NCBI RefSeq assembly: GCF_039905635.1
Contig: NZ_CP157000.1
Span: forward strand, 310,001-374,000
Origin: Microbacterium sp. ProA8
GTDB lineage: Bacteria; Actinomycetota; Actinomycetes; Actinomycetales; Microbacteriaceae
Direction: 5' to 3'
DNA length: 64,000 nucleotides
The position numbers and the translations under genes were made by a program. Shown one piece after another: positions 52,800 through 61,531 of this stretch; the stretch's first letter is position 1, and each line of letters begins with the position of its first letter. The notes under the pieces are model-generated. The model saw only the letters and a program-made list of their open reading frames with translations. It searched no databases and was not told the DNA's origin.

Positions 52800-54194
52800 T
52801 CACGCGCCCGCGGCGCCCGTGCGACGGAAGGCCCAGTCGGGCAGATGGCCGGCGCTCACGAACGACAGCACGATCTGGGACAGGCCGTGCTCGGGCTCGA
52901 TCTCACAGGCACGCTCGGCGTACGTGGCGGCGTGGGTCGAGCGTCCGAGGGCCCACGACAGCCAGGCGCACATCGCGAGGGCACCCGGTCGCGACGTCCG
53001 CGGCGCGACCGCGGCGGCAGCCCGCGCCAACGCGAGTGCCGCCTCGAGTCGGGAGACCTGCGGCGGATCTCCCTCGCCCCACATGCGCATCGCGAGGTCG
53101 GCCGGGTACTCCTCGCCGGCCTCCCAGCGCAGCTGCGCGTCGAACGCCTCGTCGCCCTGCGCGAGGTTGCCGCTCCACTGCACCAGCGCGACGTCGCGCA
53201 GAGCGGGACGGGCCAGGCACCACACCAGGGCGGCGGTGTCATACACGTCCGCGCGCTCGAGTGGGCGCGCGAGGGCGTCTTCGAAGAACTGCGGCAGGTC
53301 ATCGAGCCGGCAGACGGCCGCGAGTGCGCGCGGGTCGAGCCGCGACGACGCGTCGGTGACGGATGCCTCGTCCTCCACGACCCCCGACACCGGCGCCGGC
53401 ACGGGACCAAGGTCGCTGACGCGCGTGCGCGGCGCGGCGTGGGCAGTCGCGCCGCCTGCGGGTCGATCGATCGGCAGACCGAAGGCGTCCCGCTCGTGGG
53501 TGGACGTCGCGGAACCGCGAGGCACGGCCGCGGCTCGCGACGGTGCGGCAACGTTCTCGGATGTGGTTGGGCGAGGACTGCGCGCCGCTCGACCCGAGCG
53601 TCCGGCGGTGGCGCCATGCCCTTCCGGCCCGCACAGCACCGCGACGGCCTCGTTCAGAGCGCCCATCGCTTTCTCGACGCTCGTGCGCTCCTCCGCGGAG
53701 CACGCGGGAAGGTCGGCACCCGTCGCCTGGTCGCCGTCCGGAGCCGGGACGTCTCCCGGTCCTGTCCACGTGAGCTCGGCCAGCGGTCTGCCCTCGGCGG
53801 GACAGTCGGCGTCGAGGAACGATCCCCATCCATCGGCGGCGACGCACAGCACATCGGTGACGCGCAGGCCGCACGCGTGGGCGCGGCGCTCGAAGGCGGC
53901 GAAGAGCTCGCGATGCGGCATCCGTCCGTCCTCGTGGAACCGTGCGTCGGTGTACGCGATCGCGGCGACGGCATCGGCCTCGGGCAGTCGGCACGCCGTG
54001 CCGGTCACCGTCGCAGCGATGCGGTCGACGGACTCGGAGTCGCCCTCGGGCAAGTCGAACCTCATCGCTCCGAGGCTGCTTCCGCCGTGGAACGGGATCA
54101 CGACGAGGCTGCGGGTGGGGTGGTAGCCCAGCATGCGGGGGACGATGGACAGGAACTGCGCGGCATCCGCGGCTTTCACGACGGTGGGGGTCAT
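52800..54194 (-). CDS. DUF4192 domain-containing protein
   Basis: A 464-residue soluble protein. The N-terminus AADAAQFLSIVPRMLGYHPT followed by SLVVIPFHG is the DUF4192 signature, and the C-terminal half contains ALARAAAAVAPR and CAWLSWALGRSTHAATYAER, typical of the family's helical end. The central 120 residues are disordered (Pro/Ala/Arg-rich). The family is found across actinobacteria and has no known function. The start is ATG 54192-54194; I see no clear ribosome binding site. The coding direction is opposite to both neighbours. Confidence 0.88.
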   Translation of the reverse strand: MTPTVVKAADAAQFLSIVPRMLGYHPTRSLVVIPFHGGSSLGAMRFDLPEGDSESVDRIAATVTGTACRLPEADAVAAIAYTDARFHEDGRMPHRELFAAFERRAHACGLRVTDVLCVAADGWGSFLDADCPAEGRPLAELTWTGPGDVPAPDGDQATGADLPACSAEERTSVEKAMGALNEAVAVLCGPEGHGATAGRSGRAARSPRPTTSENVAAPSRAAAVPRGSATSTHERDAFGLPIDRPAGGATAHAAPRTRVSDLGPVPAPVSGVVEDEASVTDASSRLDPRALAAVCRLDDLPQFFEDALARPLERADVYDTAALVWCLARPALRDVALVQWSGNLAQGDEAFDAQLRWEAGEEYPADLAMRMWGEGDPPQVSRLEAALALARAAAAVAPRTSRPGALAMCAWLSWALGRSTHAATYAERACEIEPEHGLSQIVLSFVSAGHLPDWAFRRTGAAGA

Positions 54195-54367
54195 GGTGGA
54201 TGAGCTTCGCGGCCAGACTGCCGCGCCGGAGCGCGAATGACGGGGTGGTGAGGAAGCCGGCGGGAACAGGCTCTGGAGCGCAGCTGGGGAGGAACCGGCA
54301 ACGGTGGATAAGGGCGCTTCGCGGCCCGCACGATCCCCTCTGGGGAGGAGCCGATACCCGCACCGCG

Positions 54368-54373
54368 TATCCT
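54368..54373 (+). promoter_or_regulatory. -10 box of the 64-residue membrane protein
   Basis: TATCCT, then GGAGAT and ATG at 54380. GGAG is present but abuts the start too closely for a usual ribosome binding site, so the mRNA is likely leaderless. Confidence 0.5.
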
Positions 54374-54379
54374 GGAGAT

Positions 54380-54574
54380 ATGGATTACTGGGTCGCGGTG
54401 CTGTGGACGCTCCTGCCGACCGTCCTGGTGTCGTTGATCTTCTTCTTCGTGCTGCGCAGCATCATCCGCTCGGACCGCACCGAGCGGCGCGTCTACGCGA
54501 AGATGGAGGCGGAGGAGCGCGCCAAGCGCGGACTGCCGCCGATCGCCCCCGGCGCCACCTCTGCCGACAGCTGA
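54380..54574 (+). CDS. small single-span membrane protein, 64 residues
   Basis: MDYWVAVLWTLLPTVLVSLI begins a single hydrophobic segment, followed by FFFVLRSIIRSDRTERRV and a charged cytoplasmic helix (YAKMEAEERAKRGL). Actinobacteria carry similar short proteins of unknown role. The upstream frame continues without coding character, and the TATCCT box fixes the start. It lies 190 bases before the cardiolipin synthase gene on the same strand and might be co-transcribed. Confidence 0.8.
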   Translation: MDYWVAVLWTLLPTVLVSLIFFFVLRSIIRSDRTERRVYAKMEAEERAKRGLPPIAPGATSADS

Positions 54575-54764
54575 GGCGGCCGCGCCACTCCAGGCTTCCG
54601 GCAGCACCCGCCACCCCGGCGGGCTCCTTCCGCAATCGCCCGCCGTGGCGAAATTCCCGCGTGCCGGGCGGCGTCGGTCGGCCCCGATAGTGTGAGGACA
54701 CCGTCCGGTTCGCTGGCCGCTCCGCCCGTCCGATCCGCCCGACCCTGTCGAGAGGCGCCCGTAG

Positions 54765-56231
54765 ATGATCACCATCACGTTCGATGCGACGTGGTGGGTG
54801 GTGCTCGTCTTCATCGTCGACATCGTGATCCGCGTGGCGGCGATCATCATCGTCCCGCGCAACCGCCGCCCGACCGCGGCGATGGCGTGGCTGCTCGCGA
54901 TCTACTTCATCCCGATCATCGGCGTCTTCCTGTTCCTGCTGATCGGCAACCCCCGGCTGCCGCGCCCGCGCCGGCGCAAGCAGGAGCGCATCAACGACTA
55001 CATCCACGACACCAGCGCGTCGCTCGATTTCGGCACGCTGCGTCCGCACGCCCCGCAGTGGTTCACCTCGCTGGTCACGCTGAACCGCAACCTCGGTGCC
55101 ATGCCCCTCGCGGGCGACAACGCCGCGCACCTGATCCCCGACTACCAGGAGAGTCTCGACGCGATGGCGGACGCCATCCGGCAGGCGGAGCACTTCGTGC
55201 ACGTGGAGTTCTACATCCTCCAGGCGGATGCCGCGACCGACAACTTCTTCCGCGCGCTCGAAGAGGCGGCGGCGCGCGGTGTGACCGTGCGGGTGCTGCT
55301 CGACCACTGGGCGAACCGCGGCAAGCCGTTCTACAAGAAGACGCTGCGGCGCCTGGATGCGATGGGCGCGCAGTGGCACCTCATGCTGCCCGTGCAGCCG
55401 TTCAAGGGGAAGTACCAGCGGCCCGATCTGCGCAACCACCGAAAGCTCGTCGTGGTCGACGGACGCGTCGCGTTCACCGGGTCGCAGAACGTCACCGACT
55501 CCACCTACAACCTGCGCAAGAACATCCGCCGCGGCCTGCACTGGGTCGATCTCATGGTGCGCATCGAAGGCCCGGTCGTGGCATCCGTCAATGCCGTGTT
55601 CCTCAGCGACTGGTACAGCGAGACCGACGAGGTGCTCACCGAGCAGATCGACCTCTTCGACGTGACGAGCGGGCCGGGCGATCTCGACTGCCAGATCGTG
55701 CCGTCCGGACCCGGGTTCGAGTTCCAGAACAACCTCAAGCTGTTCGCCGGGCTGCTCTACGCCGCGCACCGCAAGATCATCGTGGTCAGCCCGTATTTCG
55801 TGCCCGATGAGGCGCTGCTTCTCGCCATCACGACGGCGTGCCAGCGTGGCATCCATGTCGAGCTCTTCGTGTCGGAGGAGGGCGACCAGGCGATCGTCTA
55901 CCACGCGCAGCGCAGCTACTACGAGGCGCTGCTGAGGGCGGGCGTGAAGATCTGGATGTACAAGAGGCCGTACATCCTGCACACGAAGAGTCTCACCATC
56001 GACGACGAGGTGGCGATCGTCGGCTCGAGCAACATGGACATGCGCTCCTTCGGTCTCAACATGGAGATCTCCCTGTTCGTGCGAGGCGAGGAGTTCGTGC
56101 GCCAGATGCGGACGGTGGAGGACAGGTACCGCTCGCTGAGCCGGAAGCTCACGCTCGAGGAATGGGAGAAGCAACCACTGCGCTCGACCGTGCTGGACAA
56201 CCTCGCGCGGCTCACGTCGGCGCTGCAGTAG
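54765..56231 (+). CDS. cls: cardiolipin synthase (phospholipase D family)
   Basis: A 488-residue membrane enzyme that makes cardiolipin from phosphatidylglycerol. Two N-terminal membrane segments (WWVVLVFIVDIVIRVAAIII and MAWLLAIYFIPIIGVFLFLL) precede two HKD motifs: NHRKLVVVDGRVAFTGSQN (near 225) and LHTKSLTIDDEVAIVGSSN (near 410). The length fits bacterial Cls. GAGAGG lies upstream of the ATG at 54765. The 3' end overlaps the convergent kinase-like gene by 20 bases. Confidence 0.94.
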   Translation: MITITFDATWWVVLVFIVDIVIRVAAIIIVPRNRRPTAAMAWLLAIYFIPIIGVFLFLLIGNPRLPRPRRRKQERINDYIHDTSASLDFGTLRPHAPQWFTSLVTLNRNLGAMPLAGDNAAHLIPDYQESLDAMADAIRQAEHFVHVEFYILQADAATDNFFRALEEAAARGVTVRVLLDHWANRGKPFYKKTLRRLDAMGAQWHLMLPVQPFKGKYQRPDLRNHRKLVVVDGRVAFTGSQNVTDSTYNLRKNIRRGLHWVDLMVRIEGPVVASVNAVFLSDWYSETDEVLTEQIDLFDVTSGPGDLDCQIVPSGPGFEFQNNLKLFAGLLYAAHRKIIVVSPYFVPDEALLLAITTACQRGIHVELFVSEEGDQAIVYHAQRSYYEALLRAGVKIWMYKRPYILHTKSLTIDDEVAIVGSSNMDMRSFGLNMEISLFVRGEEFVRQMRTVEDRYRSLSRKLTLEEWEKQPLRSTVLDNLARLTSALQ

Positions 56232-57312
56232 GCGCGACGCGCAGCAGACCCTCCGTCACGAGCCGCTCCACCGAGGCGCGAACCAGTCCGGTGGCATCCG
56301 CGCCGTCGGGTGCGCCATGCGCCGCGGTCGCGGCCGCGACGAGCGCCTCGAGGGGGACGCCCGATGCCGCGGCCCACAGTGTCGGCGCGATGCCGTCCAG
56401 GACGCGCACGGTGCCACGGCCGGCCGCGTCAGCGGTCAGCACGGCGATGCGGTCGGAGCCCACGAGCTCGAGCTCGTCGACGCAGGCGGCGCGGAAGAAC
56501 CGAGGTTCTTCGCGGCTGTCGTCCGCCGTTCCCGGGTCGCGTGTGGTCGGCGGAGCGATCGACGGAATCGCGATGGGACTGGAGAGGAGTTGTGGGACGA
56601 TGCCCATGAGATCACTCGCCTCGCGGTAGCGCACCGCGCGGATCCCGCCGGTCGCTTCCGCGACAGCGGCGATGAGCCGCAGCGAGTCGGGCCGTTCGGC
56701 GAGGTGGCTGGACTGGGTCACGAGGCCATCGAGCGCGTCGGCCAGATCGATTGCCGTGAGGACCGGAGGGCCATCATGTTCTGCTTCCCGGTTCAGCAGC
56801 ACGATTGCGCGCAGTCGCAGGTCGGCGGGAATCGTGCCGAGCCCGAGGGATGACGGTCGCTGCTCGACCTTCGGCGCACGGGGCTCTTCGATGACCGACA
56901 GCGGCTTGCGGTAGGCGAAGACGCGGCCATCTCGGGCGATGCCGACCGTCTCATCGGAGACGTAGCCGTAGCCACGGGCCAGTTGGCGGGATGCCGTCGT
57001 CTTGCCGCGCCCCGACGGCCCGACGAGCGCCAAGACGTCTCCCGCGGACGTCGCGATGCCGGCCGCATGAATCATCCAGAGGTCTGCTCGCCTGGCGTCT
57101 ATCGCGACGCGCGTCACCTGCCGGGACAGCGACTGCAGCATCCGGATGCGCCCCGAGTCGCGGGGGACGACGATAGCCGCGGGATCGTCGACCGCGCCGG
57201 CGACGGCATCGGCCCACACGTGCCGCACGGCTTCTGCGTCATCGGGATCGAGAGCCGACAGGTCGATGGCGACCGTCGCTCCGACGGCGCTGACGTAGAG
57301 CAGGTCGGTCAT
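56212..57312 (-). CDS. HprK-like P-loop kinase fused to a C-terminal PqqD-like domain
   Basis: A 366-residue cytoplasmic protein. Residues about 80-210 resemble the HPr kinase/phosphorylase core: MIHAAGIATSAGDVLALVGP, Walker A GPSGRGKT (98-105) and GYVSDETVGI. The last ~75 residues (ELVGSDRIAVLTAD to VERLVTEGLLRVA) look like a PqqD winged-helix domain. HprK-like proteins with PqqD and nucleotidyltransferase partners are known as an uncharacterised system and from lasso-peptide loci; both partners occur here at 62453-63582. No HPr is nearby. A TACACT box six bases before the ATG makes it leaderless. It overlaps cls tail to tail. Confidence 0.78.
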   Translation of the reverse strand: MTDLLYVSAVGATVAIDLSALDPDDAEAVRHVWADAVAGAVDDPAAIVVPRDSGRIRMLQSLSRQVTRVAIDARRADLWMIHAAGIATSAGDVLALVGPSGRGKTTASRQLARGYGYVSDETVGIARDGRVFAYRKPLSVIEEPRAPKVEQRPSSLGLGTIPADLRLRAIVLLNREAEHDGPPVLTAIDLADALDGLVTQSSHLAERPDSLRLIAAVAEATGGIRAVRYREASDLMGIVPQLLSSPIAIPSIAPPTTRDPGTADDSREEPRFFRAACVDELELVGSDRIAVLTADAAGRGTVRVLDGIAPTLWAAASGVPLEALVAAATAAHGAPDGADATGLVRASVERLVTEGLLRVAPTAAPT

Positions 57313-57318
57313 CCTCGC

Positions 57319-57324
57319 AGTGTA
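57319..57324 (-). promoter_or_regulatory. -10 box of the HprK-like gene
   Basis: TACACT on the minus strand, then GCGAGG and ATG. It is divergent from the acyltransferase promoter 65 bases away. Confidence 0.6.
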
Positions 57325-57388
57325 GGCGAGGCCCGGTGTGCGCCCGTGCGCGTGCGGACCGCTCCCACGCGTGAAACGCGGCGTGCTC

Positions 57389-57394
57389 TACTCT
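57389..57394 (+). promoter_or_regulatory. -10 box of the acyltransferase gene
   Basis: TACTCT, then GGGGCG and GTG at 57401. This spacing fixes the start and excludes the 21-residue upstream extension. Confidence 0.6.
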
Positions 57395-57400
57395 GGGGCG

Positions 57401-58657
57401 GTGACATCCGCACCTGCTGGGGAGCGAACGGAGCGCATCGCGGCCATCGACGGCCTGCGCGCGTTGGCGTTCCTGCTGGTGTTCGCGTTCCACTCGTGGC
57501 AGTTCGCGGGGACGCCGGACATCCCGGTGATCTCCACCGTGGTGGCCCAGAACATCCGTCCGGACTTCTTCGTGGTCCTGACGGGCTTCGTGCTGTTTCT
57601 GCCGTTCGCCCGGGATCCGTCGCGCCTCGGGCGATTTCGTGCGGGGCCGTACCTCAATCGGCGCCTGCGCCGGATCGTGCTGCCCTACTACGCCGCTCTC
57701 GCTTACGCGATCCTCCTGCCGCAGACGCTGGTGCTGCTGATGAAGCTGCTCGGTCGGGAGGCATCGTGGCAGCCCTGGCCGAGCGTGGGCGACGTGCTGA
57801 GCCACGTCACCTTCACGCACATGTTCTTCCCGCAGTACTGGTCGACGATCAACGGCAGCCTGTGGACGATGGCGCTCGAGATGCAGTTGTACCTGCTCTT
57901 CCCGCTGGTGATGCTCGCCGCCGCCCGGTGGGGGCTGCGCGCGATCGTCGGCGCGATCGTCGTGTCGGTGCTCTTCCGCATCGGCGTCGACCTCTTCCTG
58001 GGGGACGCCGACTTCTCCGTCGTGTTCCTCTGGGCCGCCTCGGGGTTGGGCCGGCTGACCGAGTTCGCCTTCGGCATGCTCGCCGCGGTGGTGGGCTTCC
58101 GGGTTGCCGGCCGGGTGCGACCGCCGCACGCGCTCGCGGTGTTGGCCGTCATGGTCGCGGCCTACTTCGTCGCCACCGAGCCCTTCTTCCGCGGGACGGT
58201 GCTGCCCATCCGCGACTTCGGGCTCTCCGTGCTGTTCGGCGGCCTCATCGTCCTCGTTCTGACGGTGCGTCCGTTCGGGGCGGCGTTCGCGTGGCGGCCG
58301 GTGTCCTGGCTCGGCTACCGGTCGTACAGCCTCTTCCTCATCCACCAGCCGACCCTCTGGTACGCCTCGGAGTTCCTGCAGAAGTTCCTCCGCGTGCCCG
58401 AGGGGGTGCTGCTGCTCATCCTGCTGTGGACCGTCGGGTTCGCTGCGGTGCTCGGCGTCGGCCTCCTGCTCTTCGTCACCGTGGAGCGTCCGTGCATCAC
58501 GTGGGCGAAGCGGGTGCCGTCGAGCCGGGCACCCGCGCCGGCCTCGGTGGTCGAGGCGCCCGGCGCGGCGGAAGCCCCCGTGACCGACACCGCGGCCGAC
58601 GGTGACGCGGGCGATGCTCCCCGTCCCGCCGAGGGAGAACGGCCGCCGAGTGCCTGA
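57401..58657 (+). CDS. acyltransferase 3 family membrane protein
   Basis: A 418-residue polytopic enzyme with about ten membrane segments. IAAIDGLRALAFLLVFAFH carries the catalytic His at the end of the first segment, and PDFFVVLTGFVLFLPFARDP with the Arg-rich loop LNRRLRRIVLPYY is typical. A disordered Pro/Ala tail of about 40 residues follows. Family members transfer acetyl or other acyl groups to sugars of surface polysaccharides. It starts with GTG after a TACTCT box and overlaps the next glycosyltransferase gene by eight bases. Confidence 0.9.
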   Translation: MTSAPAGERTERIAAIDGLRALAFLLVFAFHSWQFAGTPDIPVISTVVAQNIRPDFFVVLTGFVLFLPFARDPSRLGRFRAGPYLNRRLRRIVLPYYAALAYAILLPQTLVLLMKLLGREASWQPWPSVGDVLSHVTFTHMFFPQYWSTINGSLWTMALEMQLYLLFPLVMLAAARWGLRAIVGAIVVSVLFRIGVDLFLGDADFSVVFLWAASGLGRLTEFAFGMLAAVVGFRVAGRVRPPHALAVLAVMVAAYFVATEPFFRGTVLPIRDFGLSVLFGGLIVLVLTVRPFGAAFAWRPVSWLGYRSYSLFLIHQPTLWYASEFLQKFLRVPEGVLLLILLWTVGFAAVLGVGLLLFVTVERPCITWAKRVPSSRAPAPASVVEAPGAAEAPVTDTAADGDAGDAPRPAEGERPPSA

Positions 58658-59510
58658 GCTTTCGGTACTCATGCCGGTCCGCAACGGCCAGGCCACGGTG
58701 GGCCGTGCGGTGGCGTCGACGCTGCGGGCCATGCCGCGCGACGCGGAGTTGGTCATCTGGGACGATGCGTCCAATGACAGCACGGTCCGGCTGATCGAGC
58801 AGATCGACGACCGCCGCTTGCGGCTCATGCCGAATGATCGGACGGTGGGCGTCGGGGCAGCGCTGCGGGCGCTGTGTGACCAGACGGATAGCCGATTCGT
58901 CGCACGCATGGACGCGGACGACGTGTGCCTGCCGTGGCGGTTCGCCGCGCAATCCGCGGCGCTGCGCGTGCAGCGGTGCGAGATCCTCTTCTCGCCCGTG
59001 CTGCGGTTTCGCACGTCACCCCTGCGGGTCGCGCTGTCCGCGCCGGTCGCGATCCCGCCGGCGGCGCTGCCACTGCACCTGGCGGTGATGTGCGTGGTGA
59101 TGCATCCCACGATGTTCGCCGCACGGCGCGCCATCGAGACGGCGGGCGGCTACCGGGGCGTGCTCGCCGAGGACTACGACCTGTGGCTGCGTGCCGCGAC
59201 CCAGGGGGCGCCGATGGCCAGGATGCCGCTGCCGACGCTCGCCTACCGACGCCACCCAGGCCAGGTGTCGCTGACCGGTGAGTATGCGCGTCGAGTGAGC
59301 ACCGACGCCGGGCTCGCTCAGTCGTACCGCGATTTCGTGCGCGCGACGCTCGACCTCGACCTCGACTGGATGCCGGGTCAGCGCCCGGACTCCCCTCGGA
59401 CCGCAGAGGCCGCGCGGGAGTTGCGCGCGCGCCTGGAAGCGCGATCGGCGCGCCTGTCGGCGTGGCAGCGGCGTCTGCTTCAGCGCACGATGCGGCGGCT
59501 CCCCTCCTAG
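58650..59510 (+). CDS. GT2 family glycosyltransferase
   Basis: A 286-residue cytoplasmic enzyme. PELSVLMPVRNGQATVGRAV opens the GT-A fold, VIWDDASNDSTV binds the nucleotide sugar, and RFVARMDADDVCLPWR holds the metal-binding DxD. GVLAEDYDLWLRAA is the ED motif that supplies the catalytic base, and a C-terminal helix follows. GTG 58650 is chosen because homologues begin just before ELSVLMPV and the gene then overlaps the acyltransferase by only eight bases. It converges on the pyruvyl transferase gene. Confidence 0.88.
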   Translation: MPELSVLMPVRNGQATVGRAVASTLRAMPRDAELVIWDDASNDSTVRLIEQIDDRRLRLMPNDRTVGVGAALRALCDQTDSRFVARMDADDVCLPWRFAAQSAALRVQRCEILFSPVLRFRTSPLRVALSAPVAIPPAALPLHLAVMCVVMHPTMFAARRAIETAGGYRGVLAEDYDLWLRAATQGAPMARMPLPTLAYRRHPGQVSLTGEYARRVSTDAGLAQSYRDFVRATLDLDLDWMPGQRPDSPRTAEAARELRARLEARSARLSAWQRRLLQRTMRRLPS

Positions 59511-59541
59511 CCCCGTGTGACCGCGCGGCTCACCGCATGGC

Positions 59542-60552
59542 TCACCGCGGGGGCTGCAGCAGCTCGCGGACGTGGTCGTCGGCCTCCTCTGCCGTGTGCG
59601 CGAAGCGGACGAGCGGGAACCGCCCGAGATAGTCGGCGAAGACCGAGGCGAGCTTGCCGTTGGCGTTGTCCCTGGCCACCACGGGTCGGCCCAGCAGGGT
59701 GGCGAGCACGGCGGCATGAAGCCGATCGGTGACGACGACCCGACCCCGCAGCAGTGTGTCCTCGGCGGCGCGGACGAGGGTGCGAGCGGCCAGGGCGTAC
59801 CCGGGATCGACAAGAGCACGGGAGAAGCGGGGAAGCGCTCTGGGAGCCCGTTTGGCGACGGAGCCGGGCGCCTTGGCGAGGTTCCAGGTCAGCTTCTCGA
59901 GCGGGGAGTAGTTCCAGTCGACGGTCTCCTGCGACCACGAGCCGCCGCCGGCGACCAGCGGCATCCCCGTCGACTCGCTGTCGGCGCGTCGCAGCTGAAC
60001 GATATCGACGCGTGCCCGTCGGGTCCTCGTCGGGCGATAGCCGAACGCGAGGTCGGGGCAGTAGTCCACTCGCACGCCCTCGAGCAGGTCGGCCGCCCGG
60101 CGCAGGCTGTGGGTGTCGCGCAGGAGCACCGTCAGGTCGGGGTGTGGCAGGTACGCGGAACGCACCCGGGCGGCGGTCCCGGGAGACATCTCGACGCTCT
60201 GCGGGAGCTGGACGATCCGGCGGTCGGGGAAGTCCGCGATCACGCGCTCACGGAAGTGCTGGAAGAGCGCCCAGCGATCTCCGAAGTTGCCCCCGCCGTG
60301 AAGGAGGATCGGCCCCTCGGGGTGCAGGCCTGCGAGATCGGCCGGCCGGTACCGCCCGACCGAGGTCTGGTATCGCACCGGGATGCCCAGCCGACGGAGG
60401 TACGCGCGTTCGCCCAGGTAGATGAGCGAGTCGCCGGCGTTGTCGTGCAACGGGAAGTCGACCAGGGCCACCGGCATGCCCGGCTCGAGGAGCGGACGGA
60501 GGACGTCCAGCGATTCACGTTGAAGGTGCTCGTGGACGGGGGCGAGTGTCAT
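59542..60552 (-). CDS. polysaccharide pyruvyl transferase family protein
   Basis: A 336-residue enzyme with the pyruvyl transferase fold. Key stretches are DNAGDSLIYLGERAYLRRLG, ILLHGGGNFGDRW, RIVQLPQSV and VVTDRLHAAVLATLLGRPVV, all typical of the family. It should place a pyruvyl ketal on a polysaccharide sugar, giving it negative charge. The ATG overlaps the stop of the upstream glycosyltransferase gene by four bases (ATGA), so the longer reading from 60681 is not used. Confidence 0.9.
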   Translation of the reverse strand: MTLAPVHEHLQRESLDVLRPLLEPGMPVALVDFPLHDNAGDSLIYLGERAYLRRLGIPVRYQTSVGRYRPADLAGLHPEGPILLHGGGNFGDRWALFQHFRERVIADFPDRRIVQLPQSVEMSPGTAARVRSAYLPHPDLTVLLRDTHSLRRAADLLEGVRVDYCPDLAFGYRPTRTRRARVDIVQLRRADSESTGMPLVAGGGSWSQETVDWNYSPLEKLTWNLAKAPGSVAKRAPRALPRFSRALVDPGYALAARTLVRAAEDTLLRGRVVVTDRLHAAVLATLLGRPVVARDNANGKLASVFADYLGRFPLVRFAHTAEEADDHVRELLQPPR

Positions 60553-61454
60553 CCTGGCTGCCCGCGGCGCAGCACCCGACGGGCGACCGCGCCCGCCGAG
60601 TCGACGGGTGCGCTTCGCACCGCCCACCAGGAGAGGGCGAGGACGTCGCTCAATCGACCCGCCTTGGCTGCGGCCGCCCATTCTGCGAGGTTCTCGTCGG
60701 CCGCATCGTGCCGGTAGCGGCGAAGGTTCCGCGCCAGCAGGTCCGCGAGCTGTCGGTCCCCGCGGCGGCGCGCGCGGTTCACGTGCCCGCGCAGCCCCCG
60801 CATCGCCGCCTCACGGCCCGGTAGCCCACGATTGGTGACATTGGCGCTGTGCCGGCGATACCCGACGAGCTGCCGGTCCACCGCGGCGAATCCGCCCTGC
60901 TGCAGCAGGCGGAGGATGAGCTCGTTGTCCTCCGCAGGCTCCATCTCGCTGCGGCACCCCCCGACGGCGACGTAGGCGCTGCGCCGGATCAGCAGCGTGG
61001 TGATACGGGGAAAGGTGACCTCACCGGCAAGCATGTCGTGGGCGGAGGCCGCGGGGGCGGGCCAGCCCTGGCCGAACGGCTTCCCCTCCGCGTCCATGTA
61101 CCAGCCGCCCGTGTACGCCGCGATCGCTTCCGGCGCGGCGGTCAGTGCGTCGAGCTGGCTCCGGGTGCGCTCGGGATGCCACACGTCGTCGTCGTCGAGG
61201 AACGCGATCCAGTCGCCGTGCGCCGCCGCGACGCCCGTGTTGCGGGCGACGGACAGGCCGGAGGCATCCTGTCGCACGTACGTCACGCCCAGCTCCGCCG
61301 CGATGGCGGCGAGGCCGGGTGCAGGGGCACCGTCGTCGATGAGCAGTATCTCGCCCACCGGCGCGGTTTGCGCGCGCACGGAGGCCACCGTCTCGCGAAG
61401 GTACCGACCGTCGCGGTTCGTGGGGATGATGACGCTGACCGACCGTGAGTCCAC
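60549..61454 (-). CDS. GT2 family glycosyltransferase
   Basis: A 301-residue enzyme. SVIIPTNRDGRYLRETVASV and ILLIDDGAP lead the GT-A fold, and IAFLDDDDVWHPERTRSQL contains the DxD metal site. EPAEDNELILRLLQQGGF is the acidic base motif. The C-terminal 60 residues are helical and Arg-rich. GTG 61452-61454 has GGGGAGGA upstream. It is the first gene of a two-gene unit with the pyruvyl transferase, divergent from the fucosyltransferase-like gene. Confidence 0.88.
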   Translation of the reverse strand: MDSRSVSVIIPTNRDGRYLRETVASVRAQTAPVGEILLIDDGAPAPGLAAIAAELGVTYVRQDASGLSVARNTGVAAAHGDWIAFLDDDDVWHPERTRSQLDALTAAPEAIAAYTGGWYMDAEGKPFGQGWPAPAASAHDMLAGEVTFPRITTLLIRRSAYVAVGGCRSEMEPAEDNELILRLLQQGGFAAVDRQLVGYRRHSANVTNRGLPGREAAMRGLRGHVNRARRRGDRQLADLLARNLRRYRHDAADENLAEWAAAAKAGRLSDVLALSWWAVRSAPVDSAGAVARRVLRRGQPG

Positions 61455-61531
61455 GCTTCCTCCCCGGTTGCTCCCGCCTCGCACGACTCCCGCGGCGAGT
61501 CCTGCATAGTGTAGACGGGAGGACGAACCGG

